Shown: in pieces, positions 37,864 to 48,391 of the stretch | How positions within the stretch are numbered: position 1 is the stretch's first letter | Layout of the letters: every line of letters starts with the position of its first letter | Origin: Candidatus Cloacimonadota bacterium | GTDB taxonomy: Bacteria; Cloacimonadota; Cloacimonadia; Cloacimonadales; Cloacimonadaceae | NCBI GenBank assembly: GCA_023392795.1 | Contig: JAEWNJ010000115.1 | Span: 15,395-79,394 of the forward strand | DNA: 64,000 nucleotides | Direction: 5' to 3' | Made by a program: the position numbers and the translations under genes | Notes under the pieces: model-generated | Database searches by the model: none | What the model was told of the DNA's origin: nothing | The model's input: only the letters and a program-made list of their open reading frames with translations

Positions 37864-40800
37864 CTGCCACCTTCTTGCAAGAGCTTCAGGTATTCCATGA
37901 TCAGTTGCTGATACTCCTTCGGGTAGCTCCTAAAGCCATCTTCCAGCAAAGTGGCCTTGCGCAAGGACTCATAGTCGATCCCCTTGCCCGTGGGAGACAT
38001 AGGAAGACCGGAGGCTTGCTCAGCCTGACGCCTTTCACTGGTATCGCGTTTATTGATGGAGCGCTGGGCGTCCAGAAGTCGGCTGAGGATGTTCTCCTGG
38101 CGCTTCATCAGCTCAGGATTGAATTGGTTTTGCTTTAGTTGGCGGGCAACCGCTTCTGCTTCATCGATGATCTGTTTGATGGCATTACCTTGCTTCTGGG
38201 CTTCGGGATTGTTTTGCAGGGCACGTTTAAGGTTCTCAGCCAGGCGTTCCTGATCGGAGGCCAGTTTACCCACCTGATCACTAGTAGCGCTGTCCATCCT
38301 GCCTCCCTGAGCCTGCATCTGCATCATCAATTGCTCGGTAAGCATATTCATAGCCATCTGTTCTTGCCCCATCTGCTCCAGCATCTGCATCATGGATTGC
38401 ATCCCTCCGCCGCCTCCACCTGATGAGGAGTTTTGCAGCGCTTGCATAAGGTCATAGACCATCAGGTTTAGACCCTTTTGCACGTTCTCCAGATGCGGGC
38501 GGATGTTTGGTGTATAGGTCTGTCCCAGGGTACTGAAGATGTCCCTATAGGCCTTGTTGGTATCGGTAAGATCGATAAAGAACTTCGGCGGGATCATCAT
38601 ACTCACTTGGGGCTGGCTAAATAGTTTGTTCAGGGATATCTGCAAACCCTCATATGCCGAGATCAGATCTGGCACAATGGGGTAGGGGTTATTTTCATAA
38701 CGTGCCTTGGTCGCCTCGTGTTGCTTTGAAAAGATCAAAAGCTCGCGGATGGAGAGCTCAATGGCCTGCACGATTGCTGCCTGAGCGCCTGAACTCATGG
38801 ATTCCTTCATCTGTGAGAGCTTCAGGGAAAATCTGCGCATCTTTTCCATCGCGGCTGACTGGGACTGCTGTGCCTGAGAACGTTTATTCTGCTGCAGGGA
38901 TTGCTGGCTGTTTTGCATATCCTGCTTGGCGTCGCTTTGCTGCATGTCTTTGAGCAGGTCATCCAATTGCTTTTTGGCATCAGGATCCTCTTTCAGCATA
39001 TCTTTCAGTTTTTCCAGCTCTTCTTTCAAAGTGTCGTACTTATCCTGAATCTGCTGCTGATCCTGAGCCAGTTTATCGGTATTTTGGCTGGAGTCCATGG
39101 TCTTGTCGTGCAGTGCTTTCTGCATCTTTTCCATCTCTTCGGATATCTGCAGTGCTTTCTGCACGGCCTGCTCGTTTTTGATGCTCTCCAAAAGGGCAAG
39201 AGTTTGCTCAATCTTCTTGGCAAAGTCTTCCATGGAAAACTTGAAGTCTTCCATCGCTTGTTTCAAAGCATCGGCTGAGACATTCTGCATGGCCTCTTCC
39301 AGCTTTCGCATGGCCTGCATCATTTCGTCGGTCGCGATCTCCTGCATCAATTCCTGGATCTTCATCATCTTCTGCAAGGTATCCTGAGACAGAGTGCTGT
39401 TTGCTTGCATCTTGTTGATCAGATCCCGATAATTCTCCGCGATGTCTTCCACCTGCTGGCTGATGTCTTCCTGTTTCTGCAGGATGTCTTGGAGCTCTTG
39501 TTTATCTTCCCACTTCAGGTTTGGGTCTTTCAGCATTTCCCGGCGCTTTTCCTCAAAACGTTCCTGCAGCTTTTCGCTTTCCTGCAGGCTGCTGCTGAGT
39601 TCATCCTGTTTCTGCTTTTCGTTTTGTTCGATCTCAGCGTAGATCTCCTCAATGGAGGGGAAGCGGGCGCGGAACTTGCTACTGGATGCCTTTTGAGGTG
39701 TGGGAGCGTTATCGTAAACCTCAGCCCAGTAGGTAACGACGTCACCGGGGAAGAGATCGAGATCTTTCATATCCCACACATAATCTGTGTTGTACAGCTT
39801 GGACCGGATCACACTCTGCACTGTTATATTATGCGCAGGATCGCTATTGATCTGGTAATACAGGGAGCAATTGGCCAGTCCGAAATCATCATCGGCGCTG
39901 ATGATCAGGGGCAACATCAGATCCTGATTCAGGCTGATATCCTGGCCGGGGAAGACAATCCTGATCTGAGGGGGATTATCCGGCAGCACCCTGATTTGCT
40001 TCTCTTCGGGGCGGGACAGGCGTCCCAGCTCATCCTCCATTTCCAGATACCAGGTAGTGGCTTTATTGATCTTGAATTGCGCGATGAACTCAGCGGGAGC
40101 TCTTTTGGTGAGCTCTTTACGGCTGGCATCTTCAAAGACCATGGTCGCCCGCACTATGGGGATATTGGCCTTGATCCCCAAGGAAACCACGGTTCCCGCG
40201 TAAGCTTCAATGTTGCCGTAGCTGAGGCTATCTGAGAATGCGGAAAGCCCCGTATAAGCAGGATATTGATACCGTACCTGCCATTCTCTGACGATGGGTT
40301 CGTCCAGTACACTTATCTTGTATATCGGGCTTTTGGCCACCTCATTTTCCACATAGTACTCGATGCTATTTTCCAGCCGGTTAAAGATATAGCTGTTTTG
40401 GCTGAGCCCCAATTCACGCCAAGATTCGGTAAAACGGTAATACAGCCGATGCTCCAGCCGGGGATCGGGGTCGAGCACGCGAATCATCACGGGTTGGTTC
40501 TTGCCGATCCTGATGCTACCCGGGCTGAGGGTGATATCACTTTTATAGCTGATTGCCGGAGCTCTATTTGTATAAAACTGTCGAAAGGCGTAACCGAAAT
40601 CAGACCAAAGGTAAGACCAGTAAAAGAAGATACCTGCCAATAGGAAGCCGATGACCATTGCCTGATGCTTTCCAATGGGTTTAGGTATCTGATAGTCCCG
40701 TTTGCTGATTCTATCGGATGCGTTTTGAGCCAGCGCCAGACTCACAGGGGTATCGCCGTCCCGTTCGTATATCTCGTAGCTATTTTGGTACAGATCGTCC

Positions 40801-41084
40801 TTCTCGTCGGATAATCCGTCCAGATAGCGCGCTACTCCATTCAGATCATAGAAATTGCGGTAAGCCTGCCAGAGCAGTGATATGATACTTAGCGCCAAGG
40901 CTGAGCGTAAAGCCAGATTCGCATAGAGCAGTGCCGGAGAATAGGCAGTGAGAGTTTGCCAGAGCAGAAACCAGAGATGAACCGCGCAGACAAAGAGCAC
41001 AAGACTGCCCAGGACCGCCCTGATGGCTATTCCTCTGTTAATACGGGACTTATACTTGTTTAGTCTGCTCTTGAACTCTCGCAT
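37860..41084 (-). CDS. DUF4175-like large membrane protein with long coiled coil
   Basis: 1074 residues. Hydrophobic helices at about 20-43, 52-75 and 138-160 are followed by a predicted extracytoplasmic beta-rich region (about 170-480; SPGSIRIGKNQPVMIRVLDPD, RVLPDNPPQIRIVFPGQD), then a Gln/Met/Lys/Glu-rich coiled-coil stretch of more than 300 residues (about 485-790). A glycine hinge (SSSGGGGGGMQSMMQM) and further Gln-rich helices complete it. The plan matches DUF4175-type proteins of Bacteroidota-like bacteria, whose role is unknown. The operon's first gene; a TTGACA on the minus strand at 41137-41132 is a possible -35 box. Its partner is the coupled TPR protein. Confidence 0.75.
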
Positions 41085-41188
41085 CCGTCATTTCTCCCTT
41101 GTCCAATCTAAACAAAATGGGGTGGGTATTGTGTCAAGCAGGAAATGCGAGCATGATAGTGGACGTTCCTCCGCCATTTATCGATCAC

Positions 41189-41215
41189 AAAAAAAGGCAC
41201 GCCGAAACGTGCCTT
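41189..41215 (-). terminator. rho-independent terminator of the porin-like gene
   Basis: AAGGCACG (41194-41201) pairs with CGTGCCTT (41208-41215); on the minus strand a T7 run follows. Confidence 0.92.
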
Positions 41216-41236
41216 GAATGTGCAATCTATCGATTC

Positions 41237-42328
41237 TTAGAATTCCACCTTAAGAGTGCTGCCAAAGAGGTAGTTTGCAGTATCGTTGTCATGAGAACCG
41301 TAAGCTCCGTAAACAGCGAGGTTGAAGAGATCGGGGATGATCTCATATTCGATTCCAGCATTCACTTCCATGCCAATATCAGTAAGTATACCGGCTGCGG
41401 CGAAAGCATCGATCTTATCGTTAAGCGGGGCCTTTATGGAGCCAACCAGGCTCATGAAAGTATCGCTGTTTCCAGTATATGGGGTTCTCCAATAGAGGTT
41501 TGTCCCGTCGTGATGCTTGCCGATACCGTAAATGTATAGTCCGTTCTGATACCAGGGGCTGATGGTGGTTAGGCCGTATTCAGTGGCAATAAGGGCATCC
41601 AGACCAACTTCCATAACGTCCAGATCTGCTTTGGCTTTTGCTGCACCGCCGAATCCGATATTGGTATCATCGTCATCCATCTGCATATCCATGAAGGCAG
41701 CCAGATCCAGGGTGAGAGGATCAACAGCGAGGTTGAGGTAGGGATACAGTGTGAAGTTGTTAACCTTATCTCTGGGAATGAGGTTGTTTCCAAATAGGGC
41801 ATAGACACCAGCAGGAGCCTTATCGGCCATATTGACATGGGCCATAAAGATGTCATAATCGCGGTCGTCGTAGTGACCCCCTTCAGTGTGTTTCATCCAG
41901 CCAAACTCAGTATTAAATCCGGCAAGATCTTCCTTTTGGACCAAGATGCCTGAGAAATAATCATCCATGATCAAGCCCATCTTATCCATCCAATATAGCT
42001 GACCAATACTGATATCAGCTTCAATGGCATGCAATCTGTATTTGATAAAGGCTTCGGTTACATGAATGCTTTCTCCGGTGGAGATTGCACCGCCGCCATT
42101 ACCCCAGGTGGTATTACCGATTTCCACGGCAAGCCGAAGGGCAAGATCAGGGTGAAGCTGAGAATCTAAACCCAGGTTCATGCGATTGTCCACCCAGGCA
42201 CCGTCGTTTTCGCTTCTATCGTTGGCAACGGCTCCACGAGTGCGGTTTTCACCGCTGATGTCAAATTCGATAGCGCTGAGAAGCGTAATCATCAGCAGGA
42301 CAGACAGAACTAGTAGTGTTCTTTTCAT
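41237..42328 (-). CDS. outer-membrane beta-barrel (porin-like) protein
   Basis: A 363-residue protein with a signal peptide (MKRTLLVLSVLLMITLLSAIEF) and alternating amphipathic strands (MNLGLDSQLHPDLALRLAVEIG, VNNFTLYPYLNLAVDPLTLDLAAFMD), ending FGSTLKVEF. A C-terminal Phe is the usual recognition signal for the BAM machinery. It implies an outer membrane; cargo unknown. GGAG precedes ATG 42328; the longer frame to 42520 overlaps the neighbouring gene and is rejected. It has its own strong terminator. Confidence 0.85.
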   Translation of the reverse strand: MKRTLLVLSVLLMITLLSAIEFDISGENRTRGAVANDRSENDGAWVDNRMNLGLDSQLHPDLALRLAVEIGNTTWGNGGGAISTGESIHVTEAFIKYRLHAIEADISIGQLYWMDKMGLIMDDYFSGILVQKEDLAGFNTEFGWMKHTEGGHYDDRDYDIFMAHVNMADKAPAGVYALFGNNLIPRDKVNNFTLYPYLNLAVDPLTLDLAAFMDMQMDDDDTNIGFGGAAKAKADLDVMEVGLDALIATEYGLTTISPWYQNGLYIYGIGKHHDGTNLYWRTPYTGNSDTFMSLVGSIKAPLNDKIDAFAAAGILTDIGMEVNAGIEYEIIPDLFNLAVYGAYGSHDNDTANYLFGSTLKVEF

Positions 42329-42410
42329 TTTTAGTACTCCTTTATTGGCTTTATTTTTTTGGATTATGCCATATAGGATAAGTGTTTTTCGCATATCCGC
42401 AAGCAAAAAA

Positions 42411-43499
42411 TCAGCAATCGATAAGGTTGATACCAATTTCTTCTTGCATGGCGCGTATGTTTTTCGCCAGATTGGGTACGATCGGAATCCCTTTTTCACG
42501 CACTTCCAGGCTCTTTTCATATTCTTTTTCTCCGGCGACCCAGATGCGGTCTTTACCGGGGATAAGCTGCGAGTTTTGTAGCTGCTTACAGATGTCTGTG
42601 CTGATTGCTTTAAAGCTCTCCGGCTCTGTGAAGAAATCGATGTTTATGGCTACAAACAAATGTCCCAAACGGTAGGGAGCTGCCTTCCCGGATTCATCCC
42701 TGCCCAAAAGCATGTTCAGATAGCTGCCGTTTTGCAATGCCGCGCAGAGGATTTCCACCATGGTGCTGAGGCCGTAACCCTTATGGCTGCCGCTTAGCTC
42801 GTCAGTACCGCCAAGGGGTAGCATGGACGCGGTTTGATCTATCAGATCTTTCAGCAGGCGCTGGGTATCGGTGTGTGCCTCGCCCTGCAGATTGATCGCC
42901 CAGCCTTCGGGAGTAGCTTTTTCTTCACGCGCCAGTTGCTCGATCTTTCCCCTTTGGGAGATTGATGTGGCGGCATCATAAAGGAAGGGATAGGGAAGGT
43001 TTGTTGGGGCTCCAAAACAGATGGGATTGGTGCCCAAAAGGGGAGAAACACCGCCAGTGGGGCAGATCGAAGGACGGGCATTGGTGAAAACCAGACCCAG
43101 CATGTCCTGTTTGGTCGCCATTTCGGCATAGTACCCGCAGATCCCGAAATGGGTGGAATTGCGCACAGCCACAGCGCCCAGCCCATATAGTTTGGCCTTT
43201 TCGATAGCCGTTTGCATCGCTTTATAGGCCACCACGTGACCCATCCCATGATTCCCGTCCCATACCGCTGTGGCATAACGGTCGCGGATTACGTCGATCT
43301 TCGTTACAGGCTTCTGAATGCCCTGTTTAATGCGGTCGTAATACATCTTCAATCTGCCGATGCCGTGGGATTCAATCCCGCTGAGATCGCTGGCGATCAA
43401 TACATTGCTGCAGATCCGGGCATCCGCTTCCGGAACTCCATTTTTCACAAAGACTTCCATCATAAAGTCGTACATTTGCTGGACGGGTAGACGTAGCAT
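42411..43499 (-). CDS. malate/L-lactate dehydrogenase family (Ldh2) NAD(P)-dependent oxidoreductase
   Basis: A 362-residue type-2 malate/lactate dehydrogenase. SDLSGIESHGIGRL, VWDGNHGMGHVVAYKAM, AVRNSTHFGICGYYAEMA with the catalytic His, LLGTNPICFGAP, EGWAINLQG and SGSHKGYGLSTMVEILCAAL are all family blocks. It interconverts a 2-hydroxyacid and a 2-oxoacid; other members act on ureidoglycolate, sulfolactate or imino acids, so the substrate is open. ATG 43499 overlaps the decarboxylase stop, and AAGGAGAAG precedes it. The pairing with an amino-acid decarboxylase is notable. Confidence 0.9.
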   Translation of the reverse strand: MLRLPVQQMYDFMMEVFVKNGVPEADARICSNVLIASDLSGIESHGIGRLKMYYDRIKQGIQKPVTKIDVIRDRYATAVWDGNHGMGHVVAYKAMQTAIEKAKLYGLGAVAVRNSTHFGICGYYAEMATKQDMLGLVFTNARPSICPTGGVSPLLGTNPICFGAPTNLPYPFLYDAATSISQRGKIEQLAREEKATPEGWAINLQGEAHTDTQRLLKDLIDQTASMLPLGGTDELSGSHKGYGLSTMVEILCAALQNGSYLNMLLGRDESGKAAPYRLGHLFVAINIDFFTEPESFKAISTDICKQLQNSQLIPGKDRIWVAGEKEYEKSLEVREKGIPIVPNLAKNIRAMQEEIGINLIDC

Positions 43500-44686
43500 C
43501 ACACTTCTCCTTCGCTAAAGATTACAGCGTTCAAGGGGGGGAAACCGTTGAAGCAGATCGAGGAATAGCTTCTAGTGTAGGCTCCAGTGGTAAAGATATA
43601 CACTTTGTCTCCGGGCACAGTGGTATCGGGCATATGATACTTGACGTTTTCATATAGGATATCCATGCTATCACAGGTCGGTCCAGCCAGGATGATCTCA
43701 TCCGCCAGACCCTCTCGCTCAAAGTAAATGGGGAACTTAATTGATTCATCGATCGTTTCGATCAACCCGCCAAACTTCCCGATGTCCAGAAACACCCATT
43801 GGTACATGTTATTCTTGGATTTACGGCTGATATTGACCACTTCACTTACGATCAGTCCGGCGTCGGCGACCAAGGAACGTCCCGGTTCCAGGATAATTTG
43901 GGGTATGTTCTCGCCAAAATCTTCCGTGATAAACCGCATGATTTCGTCCGCGTACTCCTGCAAGGAATAGGTTGGATCCACATAGGAAGCGGGAAAACCG
44001 CCTCCCAGATTGATCATCTGCAGCTCGATCCCGTCTTCAGCAACCGCGTCAAAGAGGTATTTACAGCGGGCAATGGCGTCGTCCCACTGACCAATGTCGC
44101 GCTGCTGCGAGCCCACGTGGAAAGACAGACCATAAGGCGTCAACCCCAGATCTCTGGCTTGCAGGATCAGGTAGTATATGATGTCGGAGTGTGAACCGAA
44201 TTTCCGGGAAAGCGGCCAGTCGGCTCCGGTACCCTCTGTCAAAATGCGGAAGAAAACCTTGGCTTGAGGGGCTGCCGCGGCAATGTTTAGCAGATCATTC
44301 TCGCTATCTGTGGCAAAGAGCCGCACTCCTTTTTGGTAGAAATACTCTATATCTTTTCGTTTCTTGATTGTATTGCCATAGCTGAGCCGGGAGGGATCCA
44401 CTCCCAGTTCCAACATCATATCAAGTTCATAACGGGAGGCGATATCAAAACACGATCCCTTGGTGTTCAGGAGCGTCAATATCTCTTTCATCGGATTAGC
44501 TTTTACGGCATAATAAATCCTGGCTTCAGGAAAACTAGCGGTGAGCTCTGCATATTTGTGCCCGATCAGCTGCAGGTCCATCACCAAGGTGGGAGTAGGT
44601 AGATCCTTCGCGAAGTGTTTAATCTGCTCAAAGCGCAGTGGATCTATATAACGTTCCACGTTGAAATGATATGCTTCTTTGTACAT
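43499..44686 (-). CDS. ornithine/lysine decarboxylase (alanine-racemase fold, PLP)
   Basis: A 395-residue group IV decarboxylase. The PLP lysine is in YYAVKANP (K62). SFHVGSQQ, INLGGGFPASY, EPGRSLVADAG, GPTCDSMD with the active-site Cys, and TGAYTRSYSSICFNGFPP match ornithine/lysine decarboxylases rather than diaminopimelate decarboxylases, which differ in the last block. It makes putrescine or cadaverine. GAAGGAC precedes ATG 44686. A good promoter lies upstream and the Ldh2-type gene follows in one transcript. Polyamine production pairs logically with the PotD-like receptor at 25 kb. Confidence 0.9.
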   Translation of the reverse strand: MYKEAYHFNVERYIDPLRFEQIKHFAKDLPTPTLVMDLQLIGHKYAELTASFPEARIYYAVKANPMKEILTLLNTKGSCFDIASRYELDMMLELGVDPSRLSYGNTIKKRKDIEYFYQKGVRLFATDSENDLLNIAAAAPQAKVFFRILTEGTGADWPLSRKFGSHSDIIYYLILQARDLGLTPYGLSFHVGSQQRDIGQWDDAIARCKYLFDAVAEDGIELQMINLGGGFPASYVDPTYSLQEYADEIMRFITEDFGENIPQIILEPGRSLVADAGLIVSEVVNISRKSKNNMYQWVFLDIGKFGGLIETIDESIKFPIYFEREGLADEIILAGPTCDSMDILYENVKYHMPDTTVPGDKVYIFTTGAYTRSYSSICFNGFPPLNAVIFSEGEV

Positions 44687-44717
44687 GGCAAGTCCTTCGT
44701 TCGATAATGATCTGATC

Positions 44718-44746
44718 AAGCTATTTGGGGGGGCAGATTATGTCAA
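44718..44746 (-). promoter_or_regulatory. promoter of the decarboxylase-dehydrogenase operon, C7 in spacer
   Basis: On the minus strand, TTGACA (44746-44741) and TAGCTT (44723-44718) are separated by 17 bases containing a C7 run. Slippage there would change spacer length. Confidence 0.5.
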
Positions 44747-44915
44747 TCGATTATGCTTATTCTGCTCTGCCTTTTTTATGATGGGTAACTCTCCTCCCCC
44801 TCCATGAGGCCCAAATTAGCTCCCTTCTGACCAATACTTGGGATTATAAGTGCTCAGAAAAAGGGACAAGGCTCAATTCGCCCAAGCGTGGAGCAGTGAA
44901 GAAAAACAATGGATC

Positions 44916-47408
44916 CTACCGGATCAATGTCAGCTTCTTCCCGCTGACCTTCCTGCCATTCACCATTAGGTTGACTATGTAAACTCCGCTGCTGCATCGC
45001 ATATCATCGGCATCTCTGCCATCCCAGAAGGTGATTTGCTCACCCGATTTCCCTGGATCTAGCTTTATGCTTTTTACTCTTTGCCCCTTGATGTTGTAGA
45101 TTGAGATGTTTGCACTTTGTGCGCCTGTCTGTATTGTCTGTGAACTGCTCAGGGCGCTCACCTTGATGTTGGTAAAAGCGGAAAAAGGATTGGGATAAGC
45201 TGTCAGATTGACTTCGGGAATAGCCGGGATCACAGGATCAAAAATTGATACGTATGATTCCGATCCATACTCATAGCAGCCCATATCGATCCTGCCATCC
45301 CAAACCCGATGATTGCCGGCTAGATCGTAGGGAAGTAAAGCCAGGCCTATAGTATCTGGATTGGCAGCGTTTATGCAAGGTGAGGAAGCGGTTAACTGAG
45401 CAAAAAACCGGTTTTCAGAATGCAGGCTATAGAACTCTGGATTGCCGTTGATGTTGGTGGTGCCATATTCCACAAAGCAATTGGGCCCGGTGATGATGCC
45501 ATCCGTTCCGCCGCGGACACTGTTGTAGTCCAGATAGATATGGGAAATCGGCGAGATGGGTACTGTCATCACCGATAGCTCATAACTGCACTGTGGGTTG
45601 TAGAAGATGTTGTTTTGTAATTGGTGGTTACCTATCAGTAACAGCGCTGCTGCCCAGCCCTCAAGGTTTACAAAGGTGTTGTTCGTAATCTTGAAGCTTT
45701 CGGTACTTTGATTGCCAAACGTTATCGGGGGATAAGTATCTAAACTCATGTTACTAAAAAGGCAACCGCTGATGTTTACATTGAGCGGAGCATTGTCGTT
45801 CAGGCCATCGGTTATGGCAAAGGGGACCTGCCCGGGTACAGTCTCAAAATCACTGAAGATGCAATTCTGGATGGTCAGAGAATCGTTTACATTTATAGTG
45901 AACATATCCACTGGATCCTCTCCGGGATCATTGAAAACTGACCGGATATTGCGGAACTCACAGTCGATGATAGCGCCACTTTCCCACTCTGAAGAGTAGA
46001 TAACCCCCCTATCTTCAGCCTCAATATTGTAAACCTTTATGTCCTTTAGAAGGGCGTTAATTGGTTCTGTTATCATTATACAGCCTCGATTACTAGTAAC
46101 GAGATCCTGTATTGTTACATTTGAAATTATGGAGTTTTCTAGGGAGCATAAGTTTATTATCGGCCAAACACCATCTGTTATTGACGATGTGATGCTAAAA
46201 CCAGATATTTGGGTATTGCTACTATACAATCCGGATACTATGTTGTTATTGATACCTTCAATGTTATTCGTAACCACAAGCAGGGTGGAATCTGGACCCG
46301 CACCAACGATATTTACATGGGACTTGATGGGAACCATGGGGTTAAATTGATCCTCACTGGTGTATATTCCCGGCAGGATGTGTACGGTTTTGGTATTGGT
46401 GCTGTCCGGGGCGATTTTGTGTATAGCTTTGGCGATGTTTTTCATAGCTTGTTCCGGAATCAAACCGCTGTCGTCGTCGTCCCCCTCCGGACTCACATAG
46501 ATATCGCAGTTGACTTCCTGCCGAAAAGCGCGTAGATGATGATAGTTATCGTTATAACCCTGTGTAGCCGTGAAGTTGGCATGACGGCCAAAGTAAAAAT
46601 CACCAGGATTGGGCACGGAAACCATATCCAGATAAATCTCCAGATTAGTCATCAGGTCGGTCACCATGATGTCACAGGGGCTTGTGCCGTAGTTTTCGTA
46701 CACGGAGCAGCGATTGACCTCATCAAAAACGATGTCTGGAGTTGAGTGTCTTGAACCCCAAATGAACATCCCCCCTCCTGAAGCGGAGGCATGATTGTTG
46801 TAAATCTTTGTCCCTGCAATGTTAACAGATGACTCATTAGCAAAAACTCCTCCTCCCAAAACAGCTCTATTGTTTGTTATCACACAGTTTGTGATGCTGA
46901 TTTCACAGTTAAAATACATGAACACTCCTCCCCCATATCTTTCATCATTAGCCCCAGCTAGGTGACCGATGCCGTGTTCCAGGGTCAGACCCCGCAGGGT
47001 AACGCCTTGTTCTTCATTGATGAATCTCACGCAGGGATTGGCGTTGTTGCCATCGATGATCGTGGTACTGATGAAGCTGCTGTCATTGGTAACTGCTTCC
47101 AACGAACAGAGGGTGATTATCTTACCGCCAAATACAACGTTCTCGTAGTAACGTCCCGGATACACCAGAACCGTGTCACCATTGTTGCAGTCGTTTATCG
47201 CGTTTTGGATGCTGCTGTATGTCTGTGAACCGTCCAGGGCTACGGAGCGGGTAAGAGCGGATAAGGGTAAAAGAAAGCACAGAGGAATATAGATAATCAG
47301 GCATCGGAATGCCCATTGGGGATTGAATGTACTCAGCAGAGACTTTGTTTGCTTCGCTGAGATCACTCGGGCAGCTATGTCAGTTTGTCTTCTTTCCGAT
47401 GTCTTCAT
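44916..47408 (-). CDS. secreted beta-helix surface protein with Por-type sorting domain (unit copy 1, gene B)
   Basis: 830 residues. An N-terminal positively charged stretch and hydrophobic signal (CLIIYIPLCFLLPLSALTRS) lead into a right-handed parallel beta-helix of DUF1565/pectate-lyase type: DTVLVYPGRYYENVVFGGKI, VTLRGLTLEHGIGH, CVITNNRAVLGGGVFANESS and so on. The DLAGNHRVWDGRIDMGCYEYG block follows. The end (AYPNPFSAFTNIKVS, NIKGQRVKSIKL, SSGVYIVNLMVNGRKVSGKK) is a FlgD-Ig/Por-type sorting domain, implying T9SS-like export and surface attachment. Closely related to the protein at 49151; the last ~90 residues differ most. AGAGGA precedes the ATG. Confidence 0.88.
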   Translation of the reverse strand: MKTSERRQTDIAARVISAKQTKSLLSTFNPQWAFRCLIIYIPLCFLLPLSALTRSVALDGSQTYSSIQNAINDCNNGDTVLVYPGRYYENVVFGGKIITLCSLEAVTNDSSFISTTIIDGNNANPCVRFINEEQGVTLRGLTLEHGIGHLAGANDERYGGGVFMYFNCEISITNCVITNNRAVLGGGVFANESSVNIAGTKIYNNHASASGGGMFIWGSRHSTPDIVFDEVNRCSVYENYGTSPCDIMVTDLMTNLEIYLDMVSVPNPGDFYFGRHANFTATQGYNDNYHHLRAFRQEVNCDIYVSPEGDDDDSGLIPEQAMKNIAKAIHKIAPDSTNTKTVHILPGIYTSEDQFNPMVPIKSHVNIVGAGPDSTLLVVTNNIEGINNNIVSGLYSSNTQISGFSITSSITDGVWPIINLCSLENSIISNVTIQDLVTSNRGCIMITEPINALLKDIKVYNIEAEDRGVIYSSEWESGAIIDCEFRNIRSVFNDPGEDPVDMFTINVNDSLTIQNCIFSDFETVPGQVPFAITDGLNDNAPLNVNISGCLFSNMSLDTYPPITFGNQSTESFKITNNTFVNLEGWAAALLLIGNHQLQNNIFYNPQCSYELSVMTVPISPISHIYLDYNSVRGGTDGIITGPNCFVEYGTTNINGNPEFYSLHSENRFFAQLTASSPCINAANPDTIGLALLPYDLAGNHRVWDGRIDMGCYEYGSESYVSIFDPVIPAIPEVNLTAYPNPFSAFTNIKVSALSSSQTIQTGAQSANISIYNIKGQRVKSIKLDPGKSGEQITFWDGRDADDMRCSSGVYIVNLMVNGRKVSGKKLTLIR

Positions 47409-47437
47409 AATGTATATTCCTCTGTGGTCATATGATA

Positions 47438-48341
47438 CTATTTCAGCATGAGCATCTTTTTGCTTACGCTCTTACCATTTGTGGTTAAGCGATAGTAGTA
47501 CACGCCGCTGGAGCATTTATTGCCCCGGGAATCAGTGCCATCCCAGACCACGGTATGAGGTCCGATGGAATCTCGTTTGTTCAGGAGTCGCTTCACAAGC
47601 TGCCCCTTCAGATTGTAAACTGTCAACTGCACTTCCCCGTCTTCAGGTAAATCGTAGCCTATGTTTGTAATCGGATTGAAGGGGTTGGGGAAGTTCTGCT
47701 TCAGTTCCGCCACGGGTGATACGCTGGTGCAATTCTGGGGATCGGATATGGCTATCAGGTAGTAAGGGTTTGGTCCTTTTGATACTTGAAATTGCTTACT
47801 ATCCATCCGGTAGATTTTTTTGTTGGATGCTCCGGATTTTGAGGGATAATAGAATACCAGGAAGGAATTCTCCGGCGTAATTTCTTCTCCCTCATCCAGA
47901 TATGCGCAAATATGCAACAGACTATCTTCCACTACCACCGCACCTTTGCAGATATCATTTACATATAGACCAATCTCCGCTGGCAAATCTGCGTCTTTAC
48001 TTTGGGGTAATGTAACGTAGAAAGGAGTATAGGATTATCGTATTATCAATCAGCTCTTCACTATTCAACTCTGGGTCATAAGTACTCCTAAAAGTCAGGT
48101 CACGGGGAAAGCCTATAAGCTGAATGTTCTCGATGTACACTCCGGGTAGTATGACAATATCATCTACTGAATCGTCTCCCAATGCTCGTGCCACAGCGTC
48201 GTTCACGGTAGGGAATGGATACTCCTCTGACCCATCAGGATTGAGGGCGGTAGAATCGTCATCAACATACAGCGAAGTTGCCCACGCTGAGCTGAGAGTA
48301 AGGATAAAAAGAGAGAACAGCAGTGCTTTAAAGAAGCGCAT
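47438..48341 (-). pseudogene. beta-helix surface protein (unit copy 1, gene A), broken by internal deletion and frameshift
   Basis: The first ~105 codons (48341 downward: signal peptide, TSLYVDDDSTALNPDGSEEYPF, DIVILPGVYIENIQLIGF) match the N-terminus of the intact 899-codon protein at 51660-54359. The frame then ends YSFLRYITPK-stop. The next frame resumes with text matching the C-terminal ~185 residues of the homologue (PAEIGLYVNDICKGAVVVED..., Por-type domain NFPNPFNPITNIGYDLPEDG). The junction is at about 48034; relative to the intact copy about 1.79 kb (52256 to 54050) is missing and the join is out of frame. Export signal and sorting domain survive, but no single frame joins them. Confidence 0.88.
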
Positions 48342-48391
48342 TGCTACTAGGGGGGGGGGCTTGATGTGTCTTGATCATGGTTCGATCTCCT
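48342..48391 (-). promoter_or_regulatory. C10 slippage tract between a strong start and gene A (copy 1)
   Basis: On the minus strand AGGAG (48391-48387) serves an ATG at 48378. Then come CACATCAAG, a C10 run (48359-48350), TAGTAGCA and the ATG (48341) of the long frame. The upstream ATG is 37 bases from the second, out of frame, and stops after about 16 codons. With nine Cs it would read straight into the long frame. The second ATG lacks a ribosome-binding site. Confidence 0.75.

Noticed and set aside
48034..48036. Gene A copy 1 being two separate real genes (114 and 182 codons)
   Set aside because: Both pieces align to the two ends of one intact homologue and the second has no ribosome-binding site or signal peptide, so one broken gene is the better reading.
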